Below, in pieces: positions 24,703 through 33,437 of a stretch of 64,000 nucleotides of DNA. A program made the position numbers and the translations under genes. The notes beneath the pieces were generated by a model. The model did no database searches, had not been told where the DNA came from, and saw nothing but the letters and a program-made list of their open reading frames with translations. Position 1 is the stretch's first letter. Every line of letters begins with the position of its first letter. Source of the stretch: Bacillota bacterium (lineage in GTDB: Bacteria; Bacillota; Clostridia; Acetivibrionales; DSM-1351); contig JAEYHZ010000031.1 of NCBI GenBank assembly GCA_023409265.1, positions 124,001 to 188,000 on the forward strand, in the 5' to 3' direction.

Positions 24703-25530
24703 GTGATTAATTTCAGCGATGTTTGCTTTGCTTATGATAAAAAGAATATACTTGAAAATGTTAACTTTACAATAAAAGAAAGCGAATTTGTTGCAATTGT
24801 GGGAAGAAACGGAGCCGGTAAGACTACTTTGATGAAGTTGTTTAACGGGCTTTTAAAGCCTGCCTCGGGAACTGTAACAGTTGAAGGACTGGATACCAGG
24901 GCAGCAAAAACCAGTGAACTTGCGAAAAAGGTAGGATTTCTTTTCCAGAATCCTGACAGACAGATTTGTCAGAATACAGTTAGAGCAGAAATTGAGTTTG
25001 GACTGAAATGTGTTTTATCAGATAAAAATGAAATCGAAAAAAGATGCCTTGCTACATTAAACAACTTTAGCTTTGATGGCACTAAAGATCCATTTTCTCT
25101 CAGCAGGGGAGAGCGGCAGAAAGTAGCACTGGCATCTGTCCTGGCGGTTTCTCCAAAAATCATGGTTCTGGATGAACCTACCACAGGACTGGACTACAAA
25201 GAGTGCATGCAGATAATGGATATTATCAAAGATCTGAATGAGAAGGGTACCACTATTATAATGGTTTGCCATGATATGGAGCTGGTTGCGGATTTTGCCA
25301 GGCGCGTTATTGTAATTGGAGACGGAGGAGTACTGGCAGATGATATATGCGAAAATATTATGGTTAATGATGATGTATTAAGAAGGACCTCACTTGCTCC
25401 TCCGCAGATAGCAGAGCTGGCAATAAGGCTTGGAGAAGGCTTCAATGGAATATTAACCGTCGATGAAATGGCTGACAGAATAGAAAGCAGTAAATGTGGC
25501 TGCTCATCAGCCAACTGGAGGGTATTATGA
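24703..25530 (+). CDS. ECF transporter ATPase (second)
   Basis: A 275-residue ABC ATPase. Walker A is GRNGAGKTT, Q-loop FLFQNPDRQICQNTV, signature LSRGERQKV (with R for G in the second position), Walker B IMVLDEPTTGLDY, and switch His in MVCHDMELVA. The GTG start has GGGAGG 6 nt upstream. Its stop overlaps the ATG of the EcfT gene (ATGA), which shows coupled translation. With the first ATPase it forms the heterodimeric motor. Confidence 0.92.
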   Translation: MINFSDVCFAYDKKNILENVNFTIKESEFVAIVGRNGAGKTTLMKLFNGLLKPASGTVTVEGLDTRAAKTSELAKKVGFLFQNPDRQICQNTVRAEIEFGLKCVLSDKNEIEKRCLATLNNFSFDGTKDPFSLSRGERQKVALASVLAVSPKIMVLDEPTTGLDYKECMQIMDIIKDLNEKGTTIIMVCHDMELVADFARRVIVIGDGGVLADDICENIMVNDDVLRRTSLAPPQIAELAIRLGEGFNGILTVDEMADRIESSKCGCSSANWRVL

Positions 25531-26291
25531 AAGGGATGCTGGAATACGCTCAGGGAGATACAATAATACATGAATTGAATCCGTTGACAAAAATGCTGCT
25601 CGCCTTTCTGCTTTGCTTAAGCAGTTTTGTCAGCAGTTATATACTTATGGCTGTGGGTATTATAGTGTTAAATCTAGTAATTGCAGCTTTGGCCGGGATT
25701 GCAAACAAGGCTTTTTCACTTTTGAAAACTCTGTTAAAAATAGGTATCATACTATTTTTACTTCAGATATTCTTTATTCGAACAGGTAATGTATTGCTGG
25801 ATCTTCCGTTCAATCTGGTCATCACAGATGCAGGTCTGAATTTTTCAGTTTTGCTTGTATTGAGACTGGTTGGTGCTACAATGCCCCTGGTGCTTATGCT
25901 GACTGTGACAAAGATGAGCGATTTGACCAATGTGCTTGTGCAGAAGCTGCATATCCCTTACAAATACACCTTTGCTTTCATAACCGCACTCAGGTTTATT
26001 CCCATATTTGAAAATGAAATGAATGGAATAATCGAAGCTCAGACTGCAAGAGGTGTAGAGTTTGATACTAAAAACCCCATAAAAAAACTTAAACTTGTTT
26101 TACCTTTATGTGTTCCCCTTTTGATTTCATCTGTTAAGAGAATTGATGGAAGTGCTATTTCGGCAGAACTGAGGGGCTTTAACCTAAGACAGAAAAACAG
26201 CGGTTACAAGAGATATTTTTTTAAGGGTATGGATTATCTGGCAATGTTGGTTTCGGCAGCAATACTGCTGGTAAGCTCATTTATCGCTTAA
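25527..26291 (+). CDS. ECF transporter transmembrane component EcfT
   Basis: A 254-residue membrane protein of the EcfT/CbiQ family: several hydrophobic helices, then the two coupling-helix motifs, here within IIEAQTARGVEF (ARG) and AISAELRGFNL (LRG). These bind the ATPases. ATG 25527 with GGAGGG upstream is preferred over an in-frame GTG at 25494. Because S component, two ATPases and EcfT are in one operon, this is a group I (dedicated) ECF system; the cargo is likely tryptophan. Confidence 0.92.
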   Translation: MKGMLEYAQGDTIIHELNPLTKMLLAFLLCLSSFVSSYILMAVGIIVLNLVIAALAGIANKAFSLLKTLLKIGIILFLLQIFFIRTGNVLLDLPFNLVITDAGLNFSVLLVLRLVGATMPLVLMLTVTKMSDLTNVLVQKLHIPYKYTFAFITALRFIPIFENEMNGIIEAQTARGVEFDTKNPIKKLKLVLPLCVPLLISSVKRIDGSAISAELRGFNLRQKNSGYKRYFFKGMDYLAMLVSAAILLVSSFIA

Positions 26292-26343
26292 AGATTCCAT
26301 ATAGTTTGATATTATAAAAGATTCCCACATATTTGATATCATA
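26290..26343. repeat. short tandem repeat between convergent genes
   Basis: Two imperfect copies, about 27 bp each, sharing AAAGATTCC, TTTGATAT and ATAAAAGA. It starts at the ecfT stop codon. No terminator hairpin with a T-run is evident. Confidence 0.6.
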
Positions 26344-26378
26344 AAAGAGCCCATTTGCGGACGAATTTATTATATATT

Positions 26379-27218
26379 TTACCACTCTTTATCAGGATCA
26401 AAGCCTTTTACTTGTACTGTTTCCAGTAAAGGGCTTTTTGCTATATCTTCCGGCGTGACAAATATACCTTTGTTACTGTCCAGATTATAGCCAAACCGGT
26501 TGAAAGCCTGCCATACCATCAGGGAACAGTTCTCGCTTCCGGGGATTTTATCATTGTAACATTTAGTGGCAAATATATTATATTTTATACCCATAAGCTT
26601 TTGTTCTGAATATTTTAAGATTTCATCAATAGTATTAATGTCAGCATTTTTTAGTCGCATTACTTTTAAAGTGGGGTAATACAGCCATTTGGAAATATCC
26701 TGCTTCATACTGATTGTACCCGGCTGCAGGGATTCCAGGGTAATACCCTTTTCAGCATCTATTACAATTCCACAGTGTCCATGCCTCCAAAACAGAGTTT
26801 GAGCTGATTTTGTAAGAAGTATATCTCCATCTCTCAGCGGGGCCATGCCAAATGTGTTACTATTGTCTGAGCCGTTTAAAATAAGTGTTTCCTGGCTTGT
26901 AAATGGGTTTAATTTTTCAGTATACATCTTATTTCTGGTGTAATAACTGTCCTGAAAGTCAAGTATTTTAGCTTTACCGTCGTTTTTGGACAGCAGATCG
27001 TCAACAGCCGGCTTTCCCAGTCCTGTTTGTTTCAGCAGCAGAGAATAATCAGAAGAAGTAAGAGTTTTGTTCTCAAATAAGTGAGAGATATCAGCCTTCG
27101 GTGCTGTAGGGTAGTAAACTGCCCTGTAATTATTTGCGAAAATGAAAAAACAATAAAAGTTTATAAGTAATGTTACTAAACTGACACAAACCTTAAATTT
27201 AATGCTTGGTTTTTTCAA
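26379..27218 (-). CDS. YiiX/YebB-like permuted papain-like protein
   Basis: A 279-residue protein with one N-terminal membrane segment (about 9-28) and an outside domain. The motif DGDILLTKSAQTLFWRHGHCGIV (about 132-154) with the His and the later NCSLMVWQAF with the Cys follow the permuted NlpC/P60 pattern (His before Cys) of YiiX/YebB proteins, which hydrolyse amide bonds in the cell wall or in lipids. The start is TTG, 7 nt after AGGAG. Specificity unknown. Convergent with the ecf operon. Confidence 0.7.
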   Translation of the reverse strand: MKKPSIKFKVCVSLVTLLINFYCFFIFANNYRAVYYPTAPKADISHLFENKTLTSSDYSLLLKQTGLGKPAVDDLLSKNDGKAKILDFQDSYYTRNKMYTEKLNPFTSQETLILNGSDNSNTFGMAPLRDGDILLTKSAQTLFWRHGHCGIVIDAEKGITLESLQPGTISMKQDISKWLYYPTLKVMRLKNADINTIDEILKYSEQKLMGIKYNIFATKCYNDKIPGSENCSLMVWQAFNRFGYNLDSNKGIFVTPEDIAKSPLLETVQVKGFDPDKEW

Positions 27219-27402
27219 ATCTTTTCTCCTGCCTTTGATTTCAAATTATAAAATTTTTCCAATCGTTTAAAAAAGTTTACAAAATAGTATTTGCAAAAAG
27301 CTGTAAGTTAATTCTCGATTTATCAGACAAAGACTAAAAATTAACTGTATAATTGGTATACGAAATTTATTGAAGCCGGGCGGGCTTATGGAGGAATTGT
27401 TG

Positions 27403-27918
27403 ATGAGAAAAAATAATAGTATTGTGGGATTACTGCTCATATCGGTAGGAGTAATTGTTTTATTATTAAGAGCTCTATTCGGAATTAGATTATTTGAGTT
27501 TAATACTAATGATTTTTGGGTGTTCATTGTTTTACTTGTAGGTTTATCCTTTGAACTGGCATTTTTTATGACCGGTTCAAAACCGGGCTTACTGGTACCG
27601 GGAGGAATAATAACCACCATAGGTTTATTGTTTATGTTTGAAGTTGCTACAGACTGGAACTTTGCAGAGTATACCTGGCCGGTATATATCTTATCTGTAG
27701 CTGTTGGATTGTTTCAAATGTATATTTTCTCCAGAAGGGAAAAAGGGCTTCTCATAGCCAGTCTTATTGTTGGAGGTGTAGCAGCCTTCTTCATGGCTTG
27801 TATGGTTTTAAACAGGGTAACCTCAATCATAAGGCCGGAATTCTTTATACCTGTAGCTTTGATAGCAGCCGGTATAGCGTTATTCTTCAGCGGTAGAACA
27901 AGGAAATCTCAGTATTAG
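27403..27918 (+). CDS. membrane protein of the DUF5668/LiaF-type family
   Basis: A 171-residue protein of about five hydrophobic segments. Gly-rich, starting NNSIVGLLLISVGVIVLLL and ending VALIAAGIALFFSGRTRKS, as in short LiaF-type transmembrane domains without the soluble C-terminal domain. ATG 27403 has GGAGG at 27390-27394; an in-frame TTG upstream lacks one. Function unknown; relatives sense envelope stress. Confidence 0.65.
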   Translation: MRKNNSIVGLLLISVGVIVLLLRALFGIRLFEFNTNDFWVFIVLLVGLSFELAFFMTGSKPGLLVPGGIITTIGLLFMFEVATDWNFAEYTWPVYILSVAVGLFQMYIFSRREKGLLIASLIVGGVAAFFMACMVLNRVTSIIRPEFFIPVALIAAGIALFFSGRTRKSQY

Positions 27919-28255
27919 AATTTTGAGCAGTAAGAATCTGTGAAGTAAAGAGGATAGGCTTTAAATCTGGTAAACAAGCCAGATAAACTAAAGAGAGACC
28001 GGAAGAAAATATTATAATTGAAAGAGGAAGATATAATTCTGATTATATAGAGCCTGGTCTTAAGACAGGTTGCGGCTGATGCTCTGCTATGGTATATTAT
28101 AGCTAAGCATTAGCCGTTTGTTTTTATGTCCGGAAAAGTAAGATTTTCGGCCTGAAAAAAACCTTGAAGTGCCATTAATTAGGCGTATTACATGAGAATG
28201 TTAATGATTTAATATTATAGAGTTACTCTGACTTTATATGTCCGGAGGTGTATTG
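27919..28255. other. intergenic region with an orphan hairpin
   Basis: No gene seen. It contains CGGCTGATGCT (28073-28083) pairing with AGCATTAGCCG (about 28106-28116), followed by TTTGTTTTT, a terminator-like structure 150 bp after the stop of the membrane protein. This could end a separate small RNA of about 100-150 nt or be a distant terminator. The rest is AT-rich promoter DNA for dgt. Confidence 0.5.
28073..28126 (+). terminator. terminator-like hairpin upstream of dgt
   Basis: An 11-bp stem with one G-T pair and a T-rich tail (TTTGTTTTT). Confidence 0.7.
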
Positions 28256-29401
28256 ATGGAGTGGAGAAAGCTAAGAGAACAGCAGGAGGACCGATTAAGT
28301 CCCTTTGCTGCTAAAAACGGAAATTCCTTTGGAAGACTTATTGAGGAGGAGAAATGTCCGATCAGAACTGACTTTGAACGGGATGGTAACAGAATCCTGT
28401 ATTCTATGGAATTTCGAAGGCTGAGGCATAAAACCCAGGTTTTTTTTAATGCCAAAAACGATCATATCTGTACCCGGATGGAACATGTTTTAAATGTAGG
28501 TTCCATTGCAGTTACCATAGCCAGAACCTTAAACATGAATCAGGATCTGACTTATGCCATAGCTTTGGGTCATGATCTTGGCCATGCTCCCTTTGGACAC
28601 AGCGGTGAAAGAGTTCTTAACAAATGCATGAAAAAGCTTGACAGCTCAGCGGGCTTCCAGCACGAACTCCATAGCCTGCGTGTAGTTGAAAAGCTGGCTA
28701 CCAGAATATCAAAAGAAAAAATAAATGACAATTGCGGACTTAACCTGACCTTTGAAGTTAAGGACGGAATTGTTTCACACTGCGGCGAAAAGTATAATGA
28801 ATACATTCTTAACAGAGATTTGACTAAGACTCCAGCCACGCTGCAAAACATTAAAAAAAGGGGTGCATTGCCATTTACACTTGAGGCCTGTATCGTAAGG
28901 CTGGTTGACAAAATAGCCTATGTGGGCAGAGATATCGAAGATGCCGTCAGAGTAAAACTGATGGATATGAAGGATATCCCAAGTGATATAAGAAATGAAT
29001 TGGGGCACAGCAATGGAGAAATAATTAATACCCTGGTCCGTGACCTTGTGGAGAGCAGCTATGACAGGGATTGTATTCAGTTAAGCCCTGCCAAGGGAGA
29101 AGCTCTTGAAAAGCTTATAAATGAGAACGTCAGGCTGATATACAAGGCTGATAAGATAACCCGTTATGAGAAGATAGCCGAAAATACTCTTGAGGGTTTG
29201 TTTGACAGCATTCTGGAGAGCTTATCGGATGTTGAAAAGCTTCAGTTCAGTGACTTGAAAGTTCTACGTATGTTTTATAAATTTATTTTGGATAAATGTT
29301 ATGATGGAAATGAAAGCAATGCTCAGAAGGTTATAGATTTTATAGCCGGTATGACAGATTCTTTTGCTCAGAGCTGTTTTGAAGAAATTTATTGGATGTA
29401 A
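28256..29401 (+). CDS. dgt: deoxyguanosinetriphosphate triphosphohydrolase-like protein
   Basis: Hydrolyses dGTP or other dNTPs to the nucleoside and triphosphate. A 381-residue HD-superfamily protein: RTDFERDGNRILYSMEFRRL, metal-binding His in RMEHVLNVG, the HD pair in ALGHDLGHAPFGH, and the Asp in RLVDKIAYVGRDIEDA. ATG 28256 is preferred (GGAGG at 28244-28248) over an ATG 18 bp upstream. The shorter length fits the type II/DGTPase-like group. Followed by another HD nucleotidase, suggesting a nucleotide-housekeeping pair. Confidence 0.88.
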   Translation: MEWRKLREQQEDRLSPFAAKNGNSFGRLIEEEKCPIRTDFERDGNRILYSMEFRRLRHKTQVFFNAKNDHICTRMEHVLNVGSIAVTIARTLNMNQDLTYAIALGHDLGHAPFGHSGERVLNKCMKKLDSSAGFQHELHSLRVVEKLATRISKEKINDNCGLNLTFEVKDGIVSHCGEKYNEYILNRDLTKTPATLQNIKKRGALPFTLEACIVRLVDKIAYVGRDIEDAVRVKLMDMKDIPSDIRNELGHSNGEIINTLVRDLVESSYDRDCIQLSPAKGEALEKLINENVRLIYKADKITRYEKIAENTLEGLFDSILESLSDVEKLQFSDLKVLRMFYKFILDKCYDGNESNAQKVIDFIAGMTDSFAQSCFEEIYWM

Positions 29402-29493
29402 AGTGTAAAACTGCGTTTTGCACATGAAAAAGCTGCTAGTGCGCCTTTTTCTGAAGTTAGAGAGCTATTTAGTTCGTGAAGGGGAGAAAAACT

Positions 29494-30084
29494 ATGGAGA
29501 ATGAAAACTTTCACTTTTTTGCCTTTTTATCCAGGATGAAGTACATCAACAGGTGGGGGCTGATGAGGAATACCTACACAGAGAACATTCAGGAACACAG
29601 TCTGCAGGTTGCTATCATTGCACATGGGCTTGCAGTTATAAGGAATACTTATTTCAATGGTGAAATTAATCCTGAAAGGGTAGCCATTCTGGCAATGTTC
29701 CACGACTGCAATGAAATAATAACCGGTGACATGCCAACCCCCATAAAATATTTTAATCCTCACATCAGCAAGATCTATAAAGATATAGAAGACATATCGA
29801 AAGAAAAAATAATATCAATGCTTCCTGAAGAAATGTCCGACGAATATTATTCGCTTTTCTTCAAAAATCCTGATGATGTGGAGTGTTGGAGGCTTGTTAA
29901 AGCTGCAGACAGAATAGCTGCCTACATAAAATGCATAGAAGAAGTAAAAGCTGGTAACAACGAGTTTAAGAAAGCCAGTGAAACTATTTTGGATACCATT
30001 ACCGAGATTGATTCTGAGGAAGTAAAATACTTCATGGACAAGTTTATTCCCAGTTTCCACCTGTCTCTTGATGAAATTGACTAG
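29494..30084 (+). CDS. YfbR-like 5'-deoxynucleotidase (HD domain)
   Basis: A 196-residue protein matching the YfbR family: RMKYINRWGLMRNTYTENIQEHSLQVAIIAHGL at the start (residues about 9-40, with the His ligand), MFHDCNEIITGDMPTPIKY (HD pair, about 70-88), and a late Asp in VKAADRIAAYIKC. It removes phosphate from deoxynucleoside monophosphates. ATG 29494 has GGGGAG 7 nt upstream. The gap to dgt contains a short hairpin similar to one before gmk. Confidence 0.88.
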   Translation: MENENFHFFAFLSRMKYINRWGLMRNTYTENIQEHSLQVAIIAHGLAVIRNTYFNGEINPERVAILAMFHDCNEIITGDMPTPIKYFNPHISKIYKDIEDISKEKIISMLPEEMSDEYYSLFFKNPDDVECWRLVKAADRIAAYIKCIEEVKAGNNEFKKASETILDTITEIDSEEVKYFMDKFIPSFHLSLDEID

Positions 30085-30129
30085 TACTCTGCCGGCCCTG
30101 ACATATCGTTTAAGATTTGACAGAGTACT
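30083..30129. other. inverted repeat after the nucleotidase gene
   Basis: AGTACTCTG (overlapping the stop codon) and CAGAGTACT are exact complements 29 bp apart, without a T-run. Possible mRNA 3' stem. Confidence 0.4.
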
Positions 30130-30290
30130 CAGGAAACCGGTAAAACAGGATGAAAACCTTCCGCTAGATAGAATAACGGTCTTATAGCATTATTTTATTA
30201 ATTGACAATAAAAGTATATCTCATTACAATTGTATATGGCAAATCGTTACAATACATCATACCAATAGTTTACAAAAAGGGGCAATATAA

Positions 30291-31121
30291 ATGAATTTCG
30301 AAGAAAATATCGGCAGAATATGTATTATTAATGGCGAAGCCTTATCCAGCGATAAGCTGGAAGGGTATACCGGGGATCAATATACCGCATTTTACGAAGT
30401 TATCAGAATAATAAAAGGTGTACCATTGTTTTTTGAAGATCATTTTGTCAGGCTAAAAAACTCAATGACAAAATTAGCTTGCGAATTATCTCTTTCTAAA
30501 AAAGATCTGAGGGATCAGATAAGAAATGTATGTGAGCAGAATAACCTTACAGAATGTAACGTTAAGGTTATTGTCCTTCAGCATGAAGATGAGCAAAACC
30601 TGCTTCTCTTTATAAATAAGTTCTATTATCCGACCCAACAGGAATATGATATTGGGGTACCTTGTTGTACTCTTAATCTGAAAAGGAAGAATCCTAATGT
30701 CAAGATGATTCATACCGGGTATAAGGAGGAACTACAGCGTACTGTCTCTGAGAAACAGGCGTTTGAAGCTCTTCTTGTTAATGAGAACGGTAAAATCACT
30801 GAAGGTGGAAAATCCAATGTGTTTTTTGTAAAAGGAAATAAAATATACACATCTCCTGAAGATTTCGTGCTAATAGGCATAACCCGCCAATATGTTGTCG
30901 ATGTGTGCACAAAACTTGGTTACGAAATTATTGAAACACTTATAGGTCTGGACTCTTTGCAGAGTTTCGATGCTGCATTTATAACGGGAACTTCTATTAA
31001 AGTTCTTCCTGTAAGCAATATCGACGACTTTAAAATGGACTCTGCAAGCAATGCAACCACACAGCATGTAATGGCAAGTTATAACAGCCTTGTCAATGCA
31101 TATATTAATGATAACTTGTAA
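30291..31121 (+). CDS. class IV aminotransferase (PLP-dependent)
   Basis: A 276-residue fold-type IV PLP enzyme (branched-chain aminotransferase, D-amino-acid aminotransferase or aminodeoxychorismate lyase family). Recognisable parts are FYEVIRIIKGVPLFFEDHFVRL near the N-terminus (about 36-56), HTGYKEELQ (about 142), EALLVNENGKITEGGKSNVFFV (cofactor and substrate loop) and GITRQYVVDV. The exact reaction cannot be read. No folate or branched-chain genes adjoin it. A GGGGCAA ribosome binding site and a promoter-like TTGACA (about 30202) precede it. Confidence 0.85.
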   Translation: MNFEENIGRICIINGEALSSDKLEGYTGDQYTAFYEVIRIIKGVPLFFEDHFVRLKNSMTKLACELSLSKKDLRDQIRNVCEQNNLTECNVKVIVLQHEDEQNLLLFINKFYYPTQQEYDIGVPCCTLNLKRKNPNVKMIHTGYKEELQRTVSEKQAFEALLVNENGKITEGGKSNVFFVKGNKIYTSPEDFVLIGITRQYVVDVCTKLGYEIIETLIGLDSLQSFDAAFITGTSIKVLPVSNIDDFKMDSASNATTQHVMASYNSLVNAYINDNL

Positions 31122-31155
31122 AAGTTATTATAAATTAATTAACGGAGGTTAGTTT

Positions 31156-32046
31156 ATGCGACATCTTGAAAATGCTTTTAAATTTACTTTTAAGAATTTT
31201 CTGCTTACATTGCCTTTGCTTATTTCATTAGCAATCCCTGCTTTAATTGCTGGTGTTGGAAGTATGGGTATTTTGATGAACAATGGAGACTTTATAAGCA
31301 AGTTCCAAAGAATGATGGAAGATATTCAGTACGGCGGAATCCTTGATTACAATGACTTGTTTGCAGGAATGAATTTAGGTGCCTTCTTTGTAAGCTTACT
31401 TGTTTCCGGTTTGCTTTCATTCGTATTTATGATACTAGTAAGGCCGGCAACCTATGGACTTATCAACCTGCATTATGAAACAGGAAATGCAAAGTTAAAT
31501 GATTTTACAAAGTGCATGTCTAAATACATAGGCAGATTTGTTCTGTACGGTCTGCTCCATATTGCCATAGCTATAGGATTAATAATAGTTTTTACCATCC
31601 TTATGGTTATAGGAGGAATTGTTGCTTCAATATCAACCCCTCTTGGTGTCATACTTATAATACTTTTCGTTCTTGCCACAATTGTCGGAGCAATAGCTTT
31701 ATACACTTATATGAACCTGTGGTTCCCTGCAGTTTGTGTTGAGGATTCTGACATAATACAGGGGCTGAAAAATTCCTTCAGATATGTAAAAGGAAGCTTC
31801 TGGCCTATATTGGGAATAACACTTCTGATTACCATATGCGGAAGTATTGCCGGAAGTATCCTTGGTGGAATAATAGGACTTATTCCTATAGTAGGAAATA
31901 TTGTTGCGCCTATCATTTCAGGTCTGGCAGAGTTTATACTTATGGTGTATTACTTTGAGGTTTACCGTGAAAAGACAGGAAGATACACTATTCCTGAGCC
32001 TCCGCAGCAGTTTAACGGAGGATATCCAAACGGTGGAATCCAGTAG
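31156..32046 (+). CDS. DUF4013-type membrane protein
   Basis: A 296-residue protein with about six transmembrane segments, N-terminal NAFKFTFKNFLLTLPLL and repeated small-residue helices, and a Pro/Gly-rich C-terminal tail (EPPQQFNGGYPNGG). It resembles DUF4013 proteins (glycerophosphoryl-diester-phosphodiesterase-associated membrane type). Function unknown. AACGGAGG ribosome binding site; strong terminator downstream. Confidence 0.65.
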   Translation: MRHLENAFKFTFKNFLLTLPLLISLAIPALIAGVGSMGILMNNGDFISKFQRMMEDIQYGGILDYNDLFAGMNLGAFFVSLLVSGLLSFVFMILVRPATYGLINLHYETGNAKLNDFTKCMSKYIGRFVLYGLLHIAIAIGLIIVFTILMVIGGIVASISTPLGVILIILFVLATIVGAIALYTYMNLWFPAVCVEDSDIIQGLKNSFRYVKGSFWPILGITLLITICGSIAGSILGGIIGLIPIVGNIVAPIISGLAEFILMVYYFEVYREKTGRYTIPEPPQQFNGGYPNGGIQ

Positions 32047-32071
32047 GAAATTTTTAATTGAAAATGTTTTG

Positions 32072-32110
32072 AAAACCCTGCTCCGCCTGTAAATTGGAGC
32101 AGGGTTTTGT
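32072..32110 (+). terminator. terminator before the heat-shock operon
   Basis: AAAACCCTGCTCC pairs with GGAGCAGGGTTTT, then TGTATT. Confidence 0.9.
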
Positions 32111-32233
32111 ATTGTAGGGAAAACATAAACCTTATAAATAGCTATCCTTTCCAGAGGGAAGAAGCAGAGTATGTGCTCAGAACCCCAAGTGTTTTTTAAC
32201 ATTAAAAATTATCCAAATTTATCTGAAAAATAC

Positions 32234-32299
32234 TTGACAAACAAAAAGCCTAATGTTATTTTTAGTATAGAATTAGCACTCAACTTAATAGAGTGCTAA
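32234..32299 (+). promoter_or_regulatory. CIRCE operator with promoter of hrcA-grpE-dnaK
   Basis: TTAGCACTC (32273-32281), 9 bp, and GAGTGCTAA (32291-32299) form a perfect CIRCE element, the binding site of HrcA, encoded immediately downstream. A TTGACA -35 lies at 32234-32239; the -10 is probably TTATTT or nearby. HrcA represses its own operon when not heat-stressed. Confidence 0.95.
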
Positions 32300-32367
32300 C
32301 AAAAAGATTATTGATAATAGCACGGGCATACTTATGAATTATGTCCCTTGCGGAAATGGAGATAAAC

Positions 32368-33411
32368 ATGCTGCTTGACGATAGAAAACTCAGGATACTG
32401 CAAGCCATTATAGATGATTATATCAATACAGCAGAACCCGTAGGTTCCAGAACTATTGCCAAAAAGCATGAACTTGGCCTTAGTTCCGCAACTATTAGAA
32501 ATGAAATGGCCGATCTGGAAGATATGGGCTTTTTGGAACAGCCGCACACTTCCGCCGGAAGAGTTCCCTCTGATAAAGGTTACAGATTATATGTTGACCA
32601 GCTTATGCAGATTAATGAGCTTTCCGAAAGTGATATTGAAAAAATAAGGAATGCTATGGATATCAAGATAAACGAATTGAGTCAGATCATCAGGAATGCC
32701 TCCGTTGTCATGTCTCAGTTTACAAAGTATACTTCCCTGGCTGTCACTCCTCAAATAAAGAGAAGTGTTCTAAAGGCTGTTCAGGTAGTTCCTATAGAGC
32801 CCGGAAAAGCGCTGGTTATTGTTGTTACAGATTCCAATATTGTACGTAACAACCTTATTAGAATTCCTGAAAAAATTACGCCTGATTATTTAATTCAGGT
32901 ATCAAACATGCTTAATGACAAGTTAAAGGGATATACGCTGGAAATGCTCAAAAGCAACTTATTAAATGGTGATGCTGAGCAATTGACGTCACTGCCCTAT
33001 GATTTGATGAGACCCATACTGGATGGAATAGAAGATCTGATCAAACTGATTGATCAGCCTGAGATATACCTTGAGGGTACAACAAACATTCTGAATTTTC
33101 CGGAGTTCAAGGAGGTTCAGAAAGCGAAGGAATTTTTAAGCCTTCTGGATGAAAAGAAATTGATGTCGGATATTTTAAATTCTAATATTAATAAGAATGA
33201 AATAATAATTCAAATAGGAAATGAGAATGTTATACAAGGTATAAAAGATTGCAGCCTTGTAACAGCTTCATATAGTGTAGATGATCATTTAATTGGAACA
33301 ATAGGTATTATAGGTCCAACGAGAATGGAATATTCAAAGGTGGTTTCATCATTGAATTATATAAGGAATAAAATTAATCAGGAGATACTAAAACTTCTGG
33401 GCGATGGGTAG
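32368..33411 (+). CDS. hrcA: heat-inducible transcription repressor HrcA
   Basis: A 347-residue repressor: N-terminal winged helix (about 1-90; ILQAIIDDYINTAEPVGSRTI, LSSATIRNEMADLEDMG, TSAGRVPSDKGYR), then the GAF-like domain and C-terminal region ending LNYIRNKINQEILKLLGDG. ATG 32368 has GGAG 6 nt upstream; an ATG 27 bp earlier lacks one. It binds the CIRCE element upstream and needs GroEL for activity in known systems. Confidence 0.96.
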   Translation: MLLDDRKLRILQAIIDDYINTAEPVGSRTIAKKHELGLSSATIRNEMADLEDMGFLEQPHTSAGRVPSDKGYRLYVDQLMQINELSESDIEKIRNAMDIKINELSQIIRNASVVMSQFTKYTSLAVTPQIKRSVLKAVQVVPIEPGKALVIVVTDSNIVRNNLIRIPEKITPDYLIQVSNMLNDKLKGYTLEMLKSNLLNGDAEQLTSLPYDLMRPILDGIEDLIKLIDQPEIYLEGTTNILNFPEFKEVQKAKEFLSLLDEKKLMSDILNSNINKNEIIIQIGNENVIQGIKDCSLVTASYSVDDHLIGTIGIIGPTRMEYSKVVSSLNYIRNKINQEILKLLGDG

Positions 33412-33437
33412 CAATAAAAAATTAAGGAGGTTATTTT

